DNA of 64,000 bases from JAHEKB01 sp049115575 (lineage in GTDB: Bacteria; Bacteroidota; Bacteroidia; NS11-12g; UBA9320): positions 372,001-436,000 of the forward strand of contig JAGDZU010000001.1 in assembly GCA_049115575.1 (NCBI GenBank), in the 5' to 3' direction. This document shows positions 1 through 7,538 of this stretch, piece after piece. The position numbers and the translations under genes are program-made. The notes below the pieces were generated by a model. It was given only the letters and a program-made list of their open reading frames with translations, had not been told where the DNA came from and made no database searches. Position 1 is the stretch's first letter. Each line of letters opens with the position of its first letter.

Positions 1-378
1 TAGAATGATTCCACCGTATTTATCTTTCCATTCAAAAGCATGCTCTAAGAATTTCTCCCTGCCAACTTCGTGTTTTGATTTTCCTTCTTGCTTAAGAAGA
101 TCTACCACTTTTGCTTCCGTTGCAATAGAAGCGTGGTCTGTTCCTGGTACCCAACAAGCATTATAACCTCGCATACGAGCTCTTCTAATAAGAATATCCT
201 GTATGGTGTTGTTCAACATATGTCCCATATGAAGTATCCCCGTTACATTAGGAGGAGGGATGACTATGGTATAGGCTTCTTTTTCATTTGGTTCTGAATG
301 AAAGAGTTTGTGATTTAGCCATTGTTGATACCATTGATCTTCAATTCCGCTGGGGTCATATTTACTTGATAGTTCCAT
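1..378 (-). CDS. valS: Valyl-tRNA synthetase, N-terminal part (runs off window start)
   Basis: Class I aminoacyl-tRNA synthetase that charges tRNA-Val with valine in the cytoplasm. Only the first 126 residues are inside the window; the frame stays open to base 1, so this is a window-edge truncation and not a broken gene. The start is ATG at 378, giving MELSSKYDPSGIEDQWYQQW. The class I signature is clear: PPPNVTGILHMGHM (HMGH form of HIGH) around residues 41-54, followed by WVPGTDHASIATE, which is typical of ValRS. The gene lies downstream of rplS on the same strand but is separated from it by a strong terminator, so it is probably transcribed on its own. Identification is secure. Confidence 0.96.
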   Translation of the reverse strand, partial: MELSSKYDPSGIEDQWYQQWLNHKLFHSEPNEKEAYTIVIPPPNVTGILHMGHMLNNTIQDILIRRARMRGYNACWVPGTDHASIATEAKVVDLLKQEGKSKHEVGREKFLEHAFEWKDKYGGIIL

Positions 379-421
379 TGCTTTAATCGGTAACAAAAGT
401 TTGCATTCTGTTTTATTATTC

Positions 422-459
422 AAAAAAAAAGCCCAGACTATTTGGTCTGGGCTTTTTTG
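422..459 (-). terminator. Rho-independent terminator after rplS
   Basis: Perfect 8-bp inverted repeat GCCCAGAC / GTCTGGGC (431-438 and 445-452) with a 6-nt loop, flanked by A9 on one side and T6 on the other. It lies directly after the rplS stop on the minus strand and would work in both directions. Confidence 0.9.
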
Positions 460-472
460 CTATTGAGTGATA

Positions 473-814
473 TTATCTTTTTTCTTTAATTCTAGCACTC
501 TTACCAGTCCTTTTTCTCAAATAGAAGACGCGAGCTCTTCTGACTTTACCTCTACGGTTAACGACTATTTTTTCAATATTAGGTGAGTTGATAGGGAATA
601 TACGTTCCACTCCAACACCACTTGACATCTTGCGCACTGTAAAGGTCTCATCTAGACCGCTATTTCTCCTTTGCAAAACTGTTCCTTGGAAAACCTGGAT
701 TCTCTCTTTGTTTCCTTCTTTAATCTTATAGTGTACAGATATATTATCTCCACTGCCGAATTCAGGAACATCCGTTCTGATTTGGTCCGCTTCTATGTGT
801 TTGACTAAGTCCAT
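473..814 (-). CDS. rplS: Ribosomal protein L19
   Basis: Large-subunit ribosomal protein L19, 113 residues, the normal family length. It contains the family pattern VFQGTVLQRRNSGLDETFTV, then the GVGVERIFP segment, and ends in the basic RKRTGKSARIKEKR tail. The start was placed at ATG 814 (MDLVKHIEADQ), although the frame is open 14 codons further: those codons would cover the promoter -7 element at 832-839, and L19 proteins begin at about this point. Transcription is monocistronic between that promoter and the terminator at 422-459. Confidence 0.97.
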   Translation of the reverse strand: MDLVKHIEADQIRTDVPEFGSGDNISVHYKIKEGNKERIQVFQGTVLQRRNSGLDETFTVRKMSSGVGVERIFPINSPNIEKIVVNRRGKVRRARVFYLRKRTGKSARIKEKR

Positions 815-831
815 TTTCTTAAAAGTGGCTG

Positions 832-839
832 CAAAAGTA
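832..839 (-). promoter_or_regulatory. Bacteroidota -7 promoter element of rplS
   Basis: On the minus strand this reads TACTTTTG, a perfect TAnnTTTG match, and continues as TACTTTTGCAGCC, identical over 13 nt to the rplU promoter. The rplS start lies about 18 nt downstream. No convincing -33 TTTG was seen. Confidence 0.75.
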
Positions 840-898
840 ATGAAAACTACTTGCACTTGTCCACATATTAATTAAAAAATGTTGACTGGTGTTATTCC

Positions 899-1684
899 TT
901 AATTATTTGAACCAAAAGTATAAGCTAGGAACAAATCCACCATAGGTTCAAAATTCATATACATTCTCTTGTTTGGCTCGTCTGGTTCTATTTCCCAAGT
1001 GTTGTTTTCATTAACATCAAACTCCATGGTTCCACCATTCCAATTGTAATACTTATACTCTCGATCTCTTGTTTCAGATCTCATTTCTGGGCCAACTGCT
1101 GTTTCTATCATAAAGCTAAATCCATGACCAATATCTTTTTGGAAACCTAAAAAGATCATAGGTTGTATGGAGGTCCTTTTGTATGTTTCAGAATTATCTT
1201 GAATATAAGTTATGGTAGATTCATTGGTACCTGAATTATAATTCTGGCCGAAGTAAGCATTTCTATACATAGAGTTATACATTTCAAATGCTACATCCAA
1301 TCCATAATAAAACAAGCTGTTGTTACCTATTGATTTTCTTAACTCTATTCCTGGAACTACCCTAATTTGGGTGTTTTTATTCTCATTTCTATAGTCTTCA
1401 TCTATGTCACTAGGCCAATCGTTGTGATTGATATAATCTCGGTTTTCATAGAACTCATACATGTCTCGATTAGAAGATCCATCTGCCCCTACTCTAAATC
1501 TAAAGGCAGCGGATTCTCCTAACTGCGCTTTAAGCATAAGTTGTGGCATATCTGTTCCATAACCACCAAATACGTAATTCATACCTAAGGCGGTTGTTAA
1601 TTGAGCATCAGCAGGTTTATACAAGAAGATAGAAACCGCTAAAAATAATAATGCTATAAGTTTAGTTGTTATATTTTTTTTCAT
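899..1684 (-). CDS. Outer-membrane beta-barrel-like protein, paralogue A
   Basis: Predicted outer-membrane protein of unknown function, 261 residues. It starts with a Sec signal peptide (basic MKKNITTK, hydrophobic LIALLFLAVSIFLY, then cleavage after ADA-Q). The rest alternates polar and aromatic residues as in beta-barrels and ends in the aromatic-containing strand FLAYTFGSNN. It shares many blocks with the next two genes upstream (PQLML, NRDYINHNDWP, PGIELRK, YYGLDV, ETAVGPE, WNGGTM, AYTFG), so the three arose by tandem duplication. Paralogue B is the closest. The genes are 39 nt apart and probably cotranscribed. Outer-membrane location is inferred; no enzymatic motif is visible. Confidence 0.75.
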   Translation of the reverse strand: MKKNITTKLIALLFLAVSIFLYKPADAQLTTALGMNYVFGGYGTDMPQLMLKAQLGESAAFRFRVGADGSSNRDMYEFYENRDYINHNDWPSDIDEDYRNENKNTQIRVVPGIELRKSIGNNSLFYYGLDVAFEMYNSMYRNAYFGQNYNSGTNESTITYIQDNSETYKRTSIQPMIFLGFQKDIGHGFSFMIETAVGPEMRSETRDREYKYYNWNGGTMEFDVNENNTWEIEPDEPNKRMYMNFEPMVDLFLAYTFGSNN

Positions 1685-1723
1685 AATGTTTTTAATGTCT
1701 AATTATTCAAATTCTAAATCTGC

Positions 1724-2524
1724 CTATTCATTTGATCCAAATGTGTAAGCTAAATATAAATCCACGTATGGTTCAAAACTTAACCAATTGTTTTTATTAG
1801 GGTCAGTGTTTTCAAATTCATATGTATTATTCTCATCTACTTCAAAATCCATGGTCCCACCATCCCAATCAAACTCCATTCTCTCATACATGCGAGTTTG
1901 AGTTCTGAGTTCTGGGCCTACAGCTGTTTCAATCATGAGGCTAAATCCTCCACCTATAGATCTTTGGTAACCTAAAAAAACCATTGGGGTGATGGTTGAG
2001 CTCTTGTACACATCATAGGTTTCATAAACTCTTGTAATTGTAGATTCGTTAGTTCCCGCATTGTAGGACTGACTGAAACTCCTGTTGTAATACTTGTCGC
2101 TTTCTGAAGTGAATCCGATGTCTAATCCATAATAAAAGAGATTGTTGTTGTTAATCTGTTTTCTGAATTCAATACCTGGTACAACAGTGAAGTCAAAGTC
2201 ATTTTCTTCACGTCTTACTTCATCGTCAATCTTGTTTGGCCAATCACTGTGGTTGATGTAATCTCTATTTTCATAGAATTCAAACATCTCCGTTCTGCTA
2301 TAGCCATAAGCTCCTGCTCGCAGACGAAATGCGGCGGAGTTGCCAATTGGTACTTTAATCATCAATTGAGGCATGTCATAATTACTCCAACCCCCAAAGA
2401 CGTAGTTTAAACCAAGGGCGGTTGTTACTTGAGCTTGAGCAGGCTTGAACATAAAGCATGTTGCTGCCACAAGCATTAATACGAGTACTTTTCTCGCATT
2501 AATCTTTTTTGTTTTGTTTTTCAT
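1724..2524 (-). CDS. Outer-membrane beta-barrel-like protein, paralogue B
   Basis: Predicted outer-membrane protein, 266 residues from ATG 2524 (MKNKTKKINARKVLVLML), whose N-terminus is a typical signal peptide ending PAQAQ. The frame is open another 18 codons upstream, but that start would put a non-signal segment in front. It has the same architecture as paralogue A, with matching blocks TTALGLNYVFGG, MPQLMIKVP, FYENRDYINHSDWP, PGIEFRKQI, FLGYQRSIGGGFSLMIETAVGPE, WDGGTMDFE and LYLAYTFGSNE. No catalytic motif is seen. The acidic loops between strands are the most variable parts compared with paralogue A, as expected for surface loops. Function unknown. Confidence 0.75.
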   Translation of the reverse strand: MKNKTKKINARKVLVLMLVAATCFMFKPAQAQVTTALGLNYVFGGWSNYDMPQLMIKVPIGNSAAFRLRAGAYGYSRTEMFEFYENRDYINHSDWPNKIDDEVRREENDFDFTVVPGIEFRKQINNNNLFYYGLDIGFTSESDKYYNRSFSQSYNAGTNESTITRVYETYDVYKSSTITPMVFLGYQRSIGGGFSLMIETAVGPELRTQTRMYERMEFDWDGGTMDFEVDENNTYEFENTDPNKNNWLSFEPYVDLYLAYTFGSNE

Positions 2525-2763
2525 AATTCGGTTATTCTGAACACGCAAGTTAGAGTAGTTTTTAACGGAGATTTCCACAGTTTATCAGTACCAAATATGA
2601 TTTTGGTAGATTAGCGGGAATTCGTAACTCTCAGGTGCTGTGATTACTAGCTTTGACAGTCTTGTCCTATATTCGAGGTGAATTGGATTCTCAGATATTT
2701 ATAATCGGTCTAAATCCTAGCTTACCGCTTTAACCGAATTTTAGAAATAAGTTTTATGAATAA

Positions 2764-3513
2764 TTACGACTTTCCAAAAGTGTAAGCAATCCACAGTTGA
2801 ACATTAGGTGTAAAACTATAGGTGCTCATCCAAGGCAGTTCTTGATCTTTAAAACCCATTGGTTGTTCAAGTTCTTCAAACTTTTCAGTTCCTCCATTCC
2901 AATTATAAATGAGATTATCAGATTCATTATCACTTTTGGAATATGTAGAACTAATGCTTGCTTCCAGAAATAGGCTAAAACCATGTGCAATCTCTCTGTT
3001 AACTCCAATAAGTAGCGATGGAGAGATGGTATTGGTCTTAGAAGCACTCTCAAATTTTCTAATTTGATAAATAGTATACATATCAGGTCCTACCATTTGT
3101 GCATTGTGAAAATTGTTAGTCCATTCACCTTGAAAAACGCCGTAAGTCACATCTACACCAGCATATACAAATGTTTGTTCATTCATACTCTTCCTAAACT
3201 CTATGCCTGGTCTAAAAGCAATGTTGCTGCTCGTATTGGTATAGCCGGTCATTGGAACATCGCTTGGCCACTTGTCTAAATTCGTATAGGCATCATCCTC
3301 GTAAAAGTTTTGAATTCCTTCTGTATGATTTCGATTACCAGACACGGCTAGTCTAACAGCCATATTGTTTCCTATCTGATATTTGAACATGAGTTGTGGA
3401 CTTTGACTGTAATTAAATACTGAATTTAAATTAAATGATGTGCTAAGTTGTCCGTAGCTAGTAGAGTAGACCAGTCCAAAGGCTACAACTATTAATAGTT
3501 TTTTAAAGTTCAT
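2764..3513 (-). CDS. Outer-membrane beta-barrel-like protein, paralogue C (divergent)
   Basis: Third member of the tandem barrel family, 249 residues, with a signal peptide (MNFKKLLIVVAFGLVYSTSYG-Q). It keeps PQLMFKYQIG, the FYEDD..TNLDKWP segment, RPGIEFRKS, YAGVDVTYG, IAHGFSLFLEAS, YNWNGGTEKFE and the terminal WIAYTFGKS. Overall it is clearly more distant from A and B than they are from each other. It lies 240 nt upstream of paralogue B. That spacer (2525-2763) holds no gene I can support, so B may have its own promoter. Function unknown; the outer-membrane role is inferred from the signal peptide and strand pattern. Confidence 0.72.
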   Translation of the reverse strand: MNFKKLLIVVAFGLVYSTSYGQLSTSFNLNSVFNYSQSPQLMFKYQIGNNMAVRLAVSGNRNHTEGIQNFYEDDAYTNLDKWPSDVPMTGYTNTSSNIAFRPGIEFRKSMNEQTFVYAGVDVTYGVFQGEWTNNFHNAQMVGPDMYTIYQIRKFESASKTNTISPSLLIGVNREIAHGFSLFLEASISSTYSKSDNESDNLIYNWNGGTEKFEELEQPMGFKDQELPWMSTYSFTPNVQLWIAYTFGKS

Positions 3514-3646
3514 AGGGCTTATGTTTATTTGTTTCTATTCAAGGCGCAAGTTAAGTAGAGTCTGTGTCAGAATCATGTGATAATTCACCACGTACAGATT
3601 TGTGAACAAAAGCGGTACATGGGGGTGTATAATTACAAAATATTTA

Positions 3647-3654
3647 TACTTTTG
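3647..3654 (+). promoter_or_regulatory. -7 promoter element of rplU-rpmA
   Basis: TACTTTTG, a perfect match to the Bacteroidota -7 element TAnnTTTG, extended as TACTTTTGCAGCC exactly as in front of rplS. The rplU start codon lies 17 nt downstream. Confidence 0.78.
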
Positions 3655-3671
3655 CAGCCCAAAATTAAACA

Positions 3672-3983
3672 ATGTACGCAATCGTAGATATCGCAGGTAA
3701 GCAGTTCAAGGTTCAGAAGGATCAAAAACTGTATGTACACCGCCTTAAAGAAGATGAAGGAAAGAAAGTTAAACTAGATAATGTTCTTCTAGTTGACAAT
3801 GAGGGTAAGGTAAAGGTTGGAACACCTCAAGTAAAAGGAGCTTCTGTTCAAGCAAAAGTCCTTCAGCACCTGAAAGGTGATAAAGTCATCGTTTTCAAAA
3901 AGAAAAGAAGAAAAGGTTATAGAGTGAGAAACGGTCACAGACAATATTTAACTCAAATTCAAATAGAAGATATAAAAGGATAA
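3672..3983 (+). CDS. rplU: Ribosomal protein L21
   Basis: Large-subunit ribosomal protein L21, 103 residues, the usual length. It starts MYAIVDIAGKQFKVQKDQ, the canonical N-terminus (YAIVxxxGKQ), and carries the conserved VIVFKKKRRKGYRVRNGHRQ block with TQIQIE at the C-terminus, which contacts 23S rRNA. It is followed 4 nt later by rpmA, the conserved L21-L27 operon, with a promoter at 3647 and a terminator at 4274. Identification is secure. Confidence 0.98.
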   Translation: MYAIVDIAGKQFKVQKDQKLYVHRLKEDEGKKVKLDNVLLVDNEGKVKVGTPQVKGASVQAKVLQHLKGDKVIVFKKKRRKGYRVRNGHRQYLTQIQIEDIKG

Positions 3984-3987
3984 TACC

Positions 3988-4248
3988 ATGGCACATAAGA
4001 AAGGAGCAGGAAGTAGTAAAAACGGAAGAGAGTCACATAGTAAAAGACTAGGTGTGAAAATCTTTGGTGGCCAAGTTTGCATAGCTGGAAATATTCTAGT
4101 TCGTCAAAGAGGAACTACACATCATCCAGGTGAGAATGTAGGTATGGGAAGAGACCATACTCTTTTTGCACTTGTAGATGGTACGGTAGAATTCCGTAAA
4201 AAAGCTAACAATCGTTCTTATGTGAACGTTGTACCTGCAGAGGCTTAG
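3988..4248 (+). CDS. rpmA: Ribosomal protein L27
   Basis: Large-subunit ribosomal protein L27, 86 residues; its N-terminal tail reaches the peptidyl-transferase centre. It starts MAHKKGAGSSKNGRESHSKR, the family hallmark, followed by LGVKIFGGQ, RQRGTTHHPGENVGMGRDHTLFALVDG. There is no N-terminal extension of the type cleaved by Prp in Firmicutes. Second gene of the rplU-rpmA operon, ending just before a strong terminator. Confidence 0.98.
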   Translation: MAHKKGAGSSKNGRESHSKRLGVKIFGGQVCIAGNILVRQRGTTHHPGENVGMGRDHTLFALVDGTVEFRKKANNRSYVNVVPAEA

Positions 4249-4273
4249 TAAATAAGCCTTTTAAAGAAACCAT

Positions 4274-4307
4274 AAACCCTTTGAGATTTTCTCAAAGGGT
4301 TTTTTTT
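4274..4307 (+). terminator. Terminator of rplU-rpmA
   Basis: Perfect 12-bp inverted repeat AAACCCTTTGAG / CTCAAAGGGTTT (4274-4285, 4291-4302) with a 5-nt loop and a run of T at its 3' side. It lies between rpmA and the convergent EF-G-like gene. Confidence 0.92.
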
Positions 4308-4316
4308 GGTTTTAAT

Positions 4317-6377
4317 TTATGAGGAGGGTGCTGGTCTTAAATCTAAAAAGCGAGTTTTATATCCAGCTTGCCCATGCGCTAAACTTCTAAGTTGAGTTGA
4401 GAGACCAACGGTTTCAGCTTTCGGAATATGCGAAATCAATTTGTGGTTCTTCCCTTCTAAGTCCATTCCTATTACTATTCCTCTTCGAGATTGTACTTCG
4501 GTCATTGCACCACCTAAAGCAAATTCGGGAACTGTAAGGGTTACTTCCATCACAGGTTCCAGCAAGATAGGTTTGGCATCTTTTACTGCTTCTTTAAATG
4601 CGTGGTTCCCAGCCATTTTAAAGGCCATATCATTGGAGTCAACCGGATGCATTTTACCGTCGAATATGATTACCCTAACATCTCTAATGGGATAGTTGTC
4701 TATAGGTCCGTGAGCCATTGCCTCCAAAATGCCTTTTTGTATACTTGGAATAAAACGGCTGTCTATTACACCGCCAACTATGGCACTAATAACTTCCAAT
4801 GTACCACCCCAAGGGAGTTCAACCTTATCTCTACTTCTAATAGAGTATCCTTCTGGATCTTTCATGTTTTCCGTCCAAGGCTCAATTTTCATTTTAACTT
4901 CAGCAAATTGACCTGAACCACCTGACTGTTTCTTGTGGCGATAAAATCCTATTGCAGGGCGTGTGATACTTTCTCTATAGGCGATTTTTGGTGCTGAGAA
5001 TTCAACTTCCAAATTGAATTCATTCTCCAATATCCATTTATTTACTTCCAGCTGAATCTCTCCCTGACAACCAATTAGCATTTGGTGTTGTTCACTATCA
5101 AAGGAATATCTAAAACTAGGGTCTTGTTCTTCTAACTTTTTTAATGCAGCTACTATTTTTTCTTGATCTGCTTGATTAACTGCGTTCACCGCTTTAACTA
5201 TTCGGTCTTCTGGATAATAGGTAGGAGGTAAAGGTTCAGTTATGCCATTGGCAGACAAAGTTTGATCGTGGTGAGCCTCTTTCATTTTAAGTGCTGCACC
5301 TAGATCACCAGCCTGCAGTTTGTTAACTGGTGTTCTGTTTTTCCCATCCATGAGATACAATTGTCCAATGGTTTCTTGAACGTTGCCTTCTAGACTGATG
5401 TTTCTTAGACGATCTCCAGCATTGAGTGTGCCGCTAATTACTTTGAAGTAACTGACTTTTCCCAGATTGGGCTCAAAACCAGTTTTGTAAATAAAGATAG
5501 TAGCTGGCCCATCTAAACGGTCAAAAGAAGGCAAATCTACTGGGCTAGGTGCTACGTTGTCTATGAAGCCCATAAGTCGGCCACTTCCCATATCGTTCTT
5601 GGCAGACAAGCAAAAGACAGGGAATATTTCATGGTTTAGCATGCCAATTTTTAAACCTTCTCTTAATTCATCTTCCGTTAAGCTGCCTTGATCTAAATAG
5701 TGTTCTAACAACTCCTCCTTATTTGTGGCCGCCGCTTCAACAATGTTTTTGTGCATTTCTTCTGCTTGTGCAAGATATTCTTCTGGTATCGGTAGCTTTT
5801 CTGGTTTCCCTCCTTCAGGACCAAATCTGTACATCTTCATTCTTAAAGCATCTACAATCTCGTGAAAATCATTACCTGTTTGAACTGGGAATTGTAGTGG
5901 AAGCATACGAGCTCCAAAATGTTCTTTCATAGATGACAAAGTTTCACTCCAGCTTGCCTGCGGGTGATCTAACTGGTTCACACCTAAAACCGTAGGTTTA
6001 CGCATATTGTCTATATAAGACCAAAGAACCTCGGTTGTGACTTCAACACCATTCTGTGCATTAATCATAAGAACTGCAGTGTCTGCCATTCGAATAGCTT
6101 TCAAGGCTTCTCCTAAGAAATCGTCAACACCGGGAGCATCCAGTATGTTAATCTTATAATGTCGCCAGTCAAGGTGAAGAGGCGTGGTGTAAACAGATAT
6201 TCCTTTTTCCTTTTCCACCTCGTGATAGTCAGAAACTGTGGAACCCGCTTCTATGGTGCCTAACCTAGAAATTTGACCAGCCTCAAAATGCATGGCTTCT
6301 GCCAAGGTGGTCATACCGCTTTTAGATGCGCCAACAAGCGCAATGTTCTTAATGTGTTTTTCGTCGTATGTTTTCAT
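4317..6377 (-). CDS. EF-G paralogue (EF-G2 type) with degenerate GTPase motifs
   Basis: A 686-residue elongation factor G-like protein with the full EF-G layout: N-terminal G domain, domain II around 280-370 (FIYKTGFEPNLGKVSYFKVISG), and domains III-V, including the EF-G C-terminal segment with EPVMEVTLTVPE and GGAMTEVQSRRG. The G domain is altered at its key positions. The P-loop reads GASKSGMTT (16-24), with Met22 in place of the essential Lys. Switch I has EKGIS where EF-G has RGIT. G3 is DAPGVDDF (80-87), with Val84 replacing the catalytic His. G4 is NQLD (134-137) instead of NKxD. The SAK motif of G5 is still present. An EF-G2 lacking GTPase activity has been reported in Bacteroides, and this looks like the same group. 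The ordinary fusA is not in this window. It is not a Tet(M/Q)-type protein, since those keep an intact P-loop. The gene stands alone. Function in translation is inferred. Confidence 0.88.
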   Translation of the reverse strand: MKTYDEKHIKNIALVGASKSGMTTLAEAMHFEAGQISRLGTIEAGSTVSDYHEVEKEKGISVYTTPLHLDWRHYKINILDAPGVDDFLGEALKAIRMADTAVLMINAQNGVEVTTEVLWSYIDNMRKPTVLGVNQLDHPQASWSETLSSMKEHFGARMLPLQFPVQTGNDFHEIVDALRMKMYRFGPEGGKPEKLPIPEEYLAQAEEMHKNIVEAAATNKEELLEHYLDQGSLTEDELREGLKIGMLNHEIFPVFCLSAKNDMGSGRLMGFIDNVAPSPVDLPSFDRLDGPATIFIYKTGFEPNLGKVSYFKVISGTLNAGDRLRNISLEGNVQETIGQLYLMDGKNRTPVNKLQAGDLGAALKMKEAHHDQTLSANGITEPLPPTYYPEDRIVKAVNAVNQADQEKIVAALKKLEEQDPSFRYSFDSEQHQMLIGCQGEIQLEVNKWILENEFNLEVEFSAPKIAYRESITRPAIGFYRHKKQSGGSGQFAEVKMKIEPWTENMKDPEGYSIRSRDKVELPWGGTLEVISAIVGGVIDSRFIPSIQKGILEAMAHGPIDNYPIRDVRVIIFDGKMHPVDSNDMAFKMAGNHAFKEAVKDAKPILLEPVMEVTLTVPEFALGGAMTEVQSRRGIVIGMDLEGKNHKLISHIPKAETVGLSTQLRSLAHGQAGYKTRFLDLRPAPSS

Positions 6378-6574
6378 GTTCCCTGTAATTAGATTTTGTA
6401 GCCTTAGCTATAGAGGTGCAAGGTAGACAGGGTATAAAATTCACTCATGAAAAGACCTCAATATATGACATGATTTTGGTCAACTTTAGTAGGGAGTTGT
6501 CAAAGCTTGATTGTCAATAGTCTTATGTAAGGAATAAAAATAAGGTTTTTTGACTAATTAGAGAGGTGTATTCT

Positions 6575-7213
6575 TCAGTCAAAGACTTTAGAACCTACCC
6601 TTATGCATGTGCTGCCTTCGCCAATAGCTAATGGGTAGTCATTACTCATTCCCATGGATAGAGTGGTCCAGTTGCCTGGGTTATGTAGCTTAAAAAGCTG
6701 TTTCAATTGAGAAAACTCCAATTGAATTTGGGCTTCATTTTTGGTGTTGGTTGCCATTCCCATTAATCCCAAACACTTCACATTCTTCAGCTGAATATAA
6801 TCTTCTGATGTAAGTATTTCCTGAAGTTTATCTGGGATCAAGCCATATTTACTCTCTTCTTCTGCAATGTGAATCTGAAAAAGGAAATGAATTGTTCTAT
6901 CGTGCTTTTGGGCTTCTAAATCTATTTTTCTCAAAAGTTTCATAGAATCCACAGCATGGATTAAATGAATGAATTCACTAATGTATTTCACTTTATTGCT
7001 CTGTAGGTGCCCAATCATATGCCAACGAATATCTTTGGGCAATTCAGCAGCTTTAGATGAAAGTTCTTGCACTCTATTTTCGCCTAAATCTCGGTGGCCA
7101 CATTCATAAACTTCGTTTAGTTCAGACATGCTGCGATACTTAGAGACTACAACTAATTCCACATTTCCTATTTCCCTCTTGATTTGTTGAATATTTTCGC
7201 AAATGGAAGTCAT
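6575..7213 (-). CDS. YggS/PLPBP family pyridoxal 5'-phosphate homeostasis protein
   Basis: Cytoplasmic PLP-binding protein of the YggS (PLPBP) family, 212 residues, involved in vitamin B6 homeostasis and without known catalytic activity. Visible hallmarks: the PLP lysine in VVVSKYRS (Lys25), GENRVQE, WHMIGHLQSNK, HAVDS and the C-terminal SMGMSNDYPLAIGEGST..RVGSKVFD phosphate-binding segment. The start was set at ATG 7213 (MTSICENIQQIK), which fits the MSIxENLxxIK pattern of relatives; ATG 7228 would add five residues. Its 5' end overlaps the start of the divergent lipoprotein gene, so the two promoters lie inside each other's coding sequence. Confidence 0.93.
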   Translation of the reverse strand: MTSICENIQQIKREIGNVELVVVSKYRSMSELNEVYECGHRDLGENRVQELSSKAAELPKDIRWHMIGHLQSNKVKYISEFIHLIHAVDSMKLLRKIDLEAQKHDRTIHFLFQIHIAEEESKYGLIPDKLQEILTSEDYIQLKNVKCLGLMGMATNTKNEAQIQLEFSQLKQLFKLHNPGNWTTLSMGMSNDYPLAIGEGSTCIRVGSKVFD

Positions 7214-7538
7214 GTATAGATATTTCATTGCAATAATAGTTCTCTCCTTCTTTGCATGCGAGGATAAAAATTACCAAAAACCGGATGGTCTAATTCCTGA
7301 GGATACTATGGTAGAAATCATGAAGGATTTGCAGATATTGGAAGCTGTCCATAAAGATGTGTCGCTTTTTGGGGTAGACAGAAAAGCAATGTCTGATACA
7401 AGCTATGTTATTGTATTTAATAAATATGGCGTTAAAGCATCTGAATTCGACAGTACTTATAGTTATTATTCAAAGCACCCTGAAGATTTTGAAGCCTTAA
7501 TGCTAAAGGTGGAAGAATCACTTAACTACGATCAATAG
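7203..7538 (+). CDS. DUF4296 family lipoprotein
   Basis: Small predicted lipoprotein, 111 residues, resembling the Bacteroidota DUF4296 family of unknown function. A short signal (MEVMYRYFIAIIVLSFFAC) ends in a lipobox-like FFAC with Cys19 as the lipidation site. The domain begins with LIPEDTMVEIMKDLQILEAVH, the DUF4296 pattern, and contains FNKYGVKASEFDSTYSYYSKHPEDFE. A near-consensus -7 element TATTTTCG (7192-7199) ends 3 nt before ATG 7203, supporting this start and a leaderless transcript; ATG 7212 is the alternative. The stop overlaps the mutS2 start by one base, so it leads a five-gene operon. Cell-envelope location is inferred. Confidence 0.82.
   Translation: MEVMYRYFIAIIVLSFFACEDKNYQKPDGLIPEDTMVEIMKDLQILEAVHKDVSLFGVDRKAMSDTSYVIVFNKYGVKASEFDSTYSYYSKHPEDFEALMLKVEESLNYDQ

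Noticed and set aside
88..297. 69-codon plus-strand frame
   Set aside because: It is antisense to valS, whose motifs are unmistakable.
1..378. Truncated pseudogene of valS
   Set aside because: The frame is open to the window edge, so the cut is artificial.
4317..6377. Tetracycline-resistance ribosomal protection protein
   Set aside because: Those proteins keep a functional P-loop and G4; this one has lost both, and resembles EF-G2.
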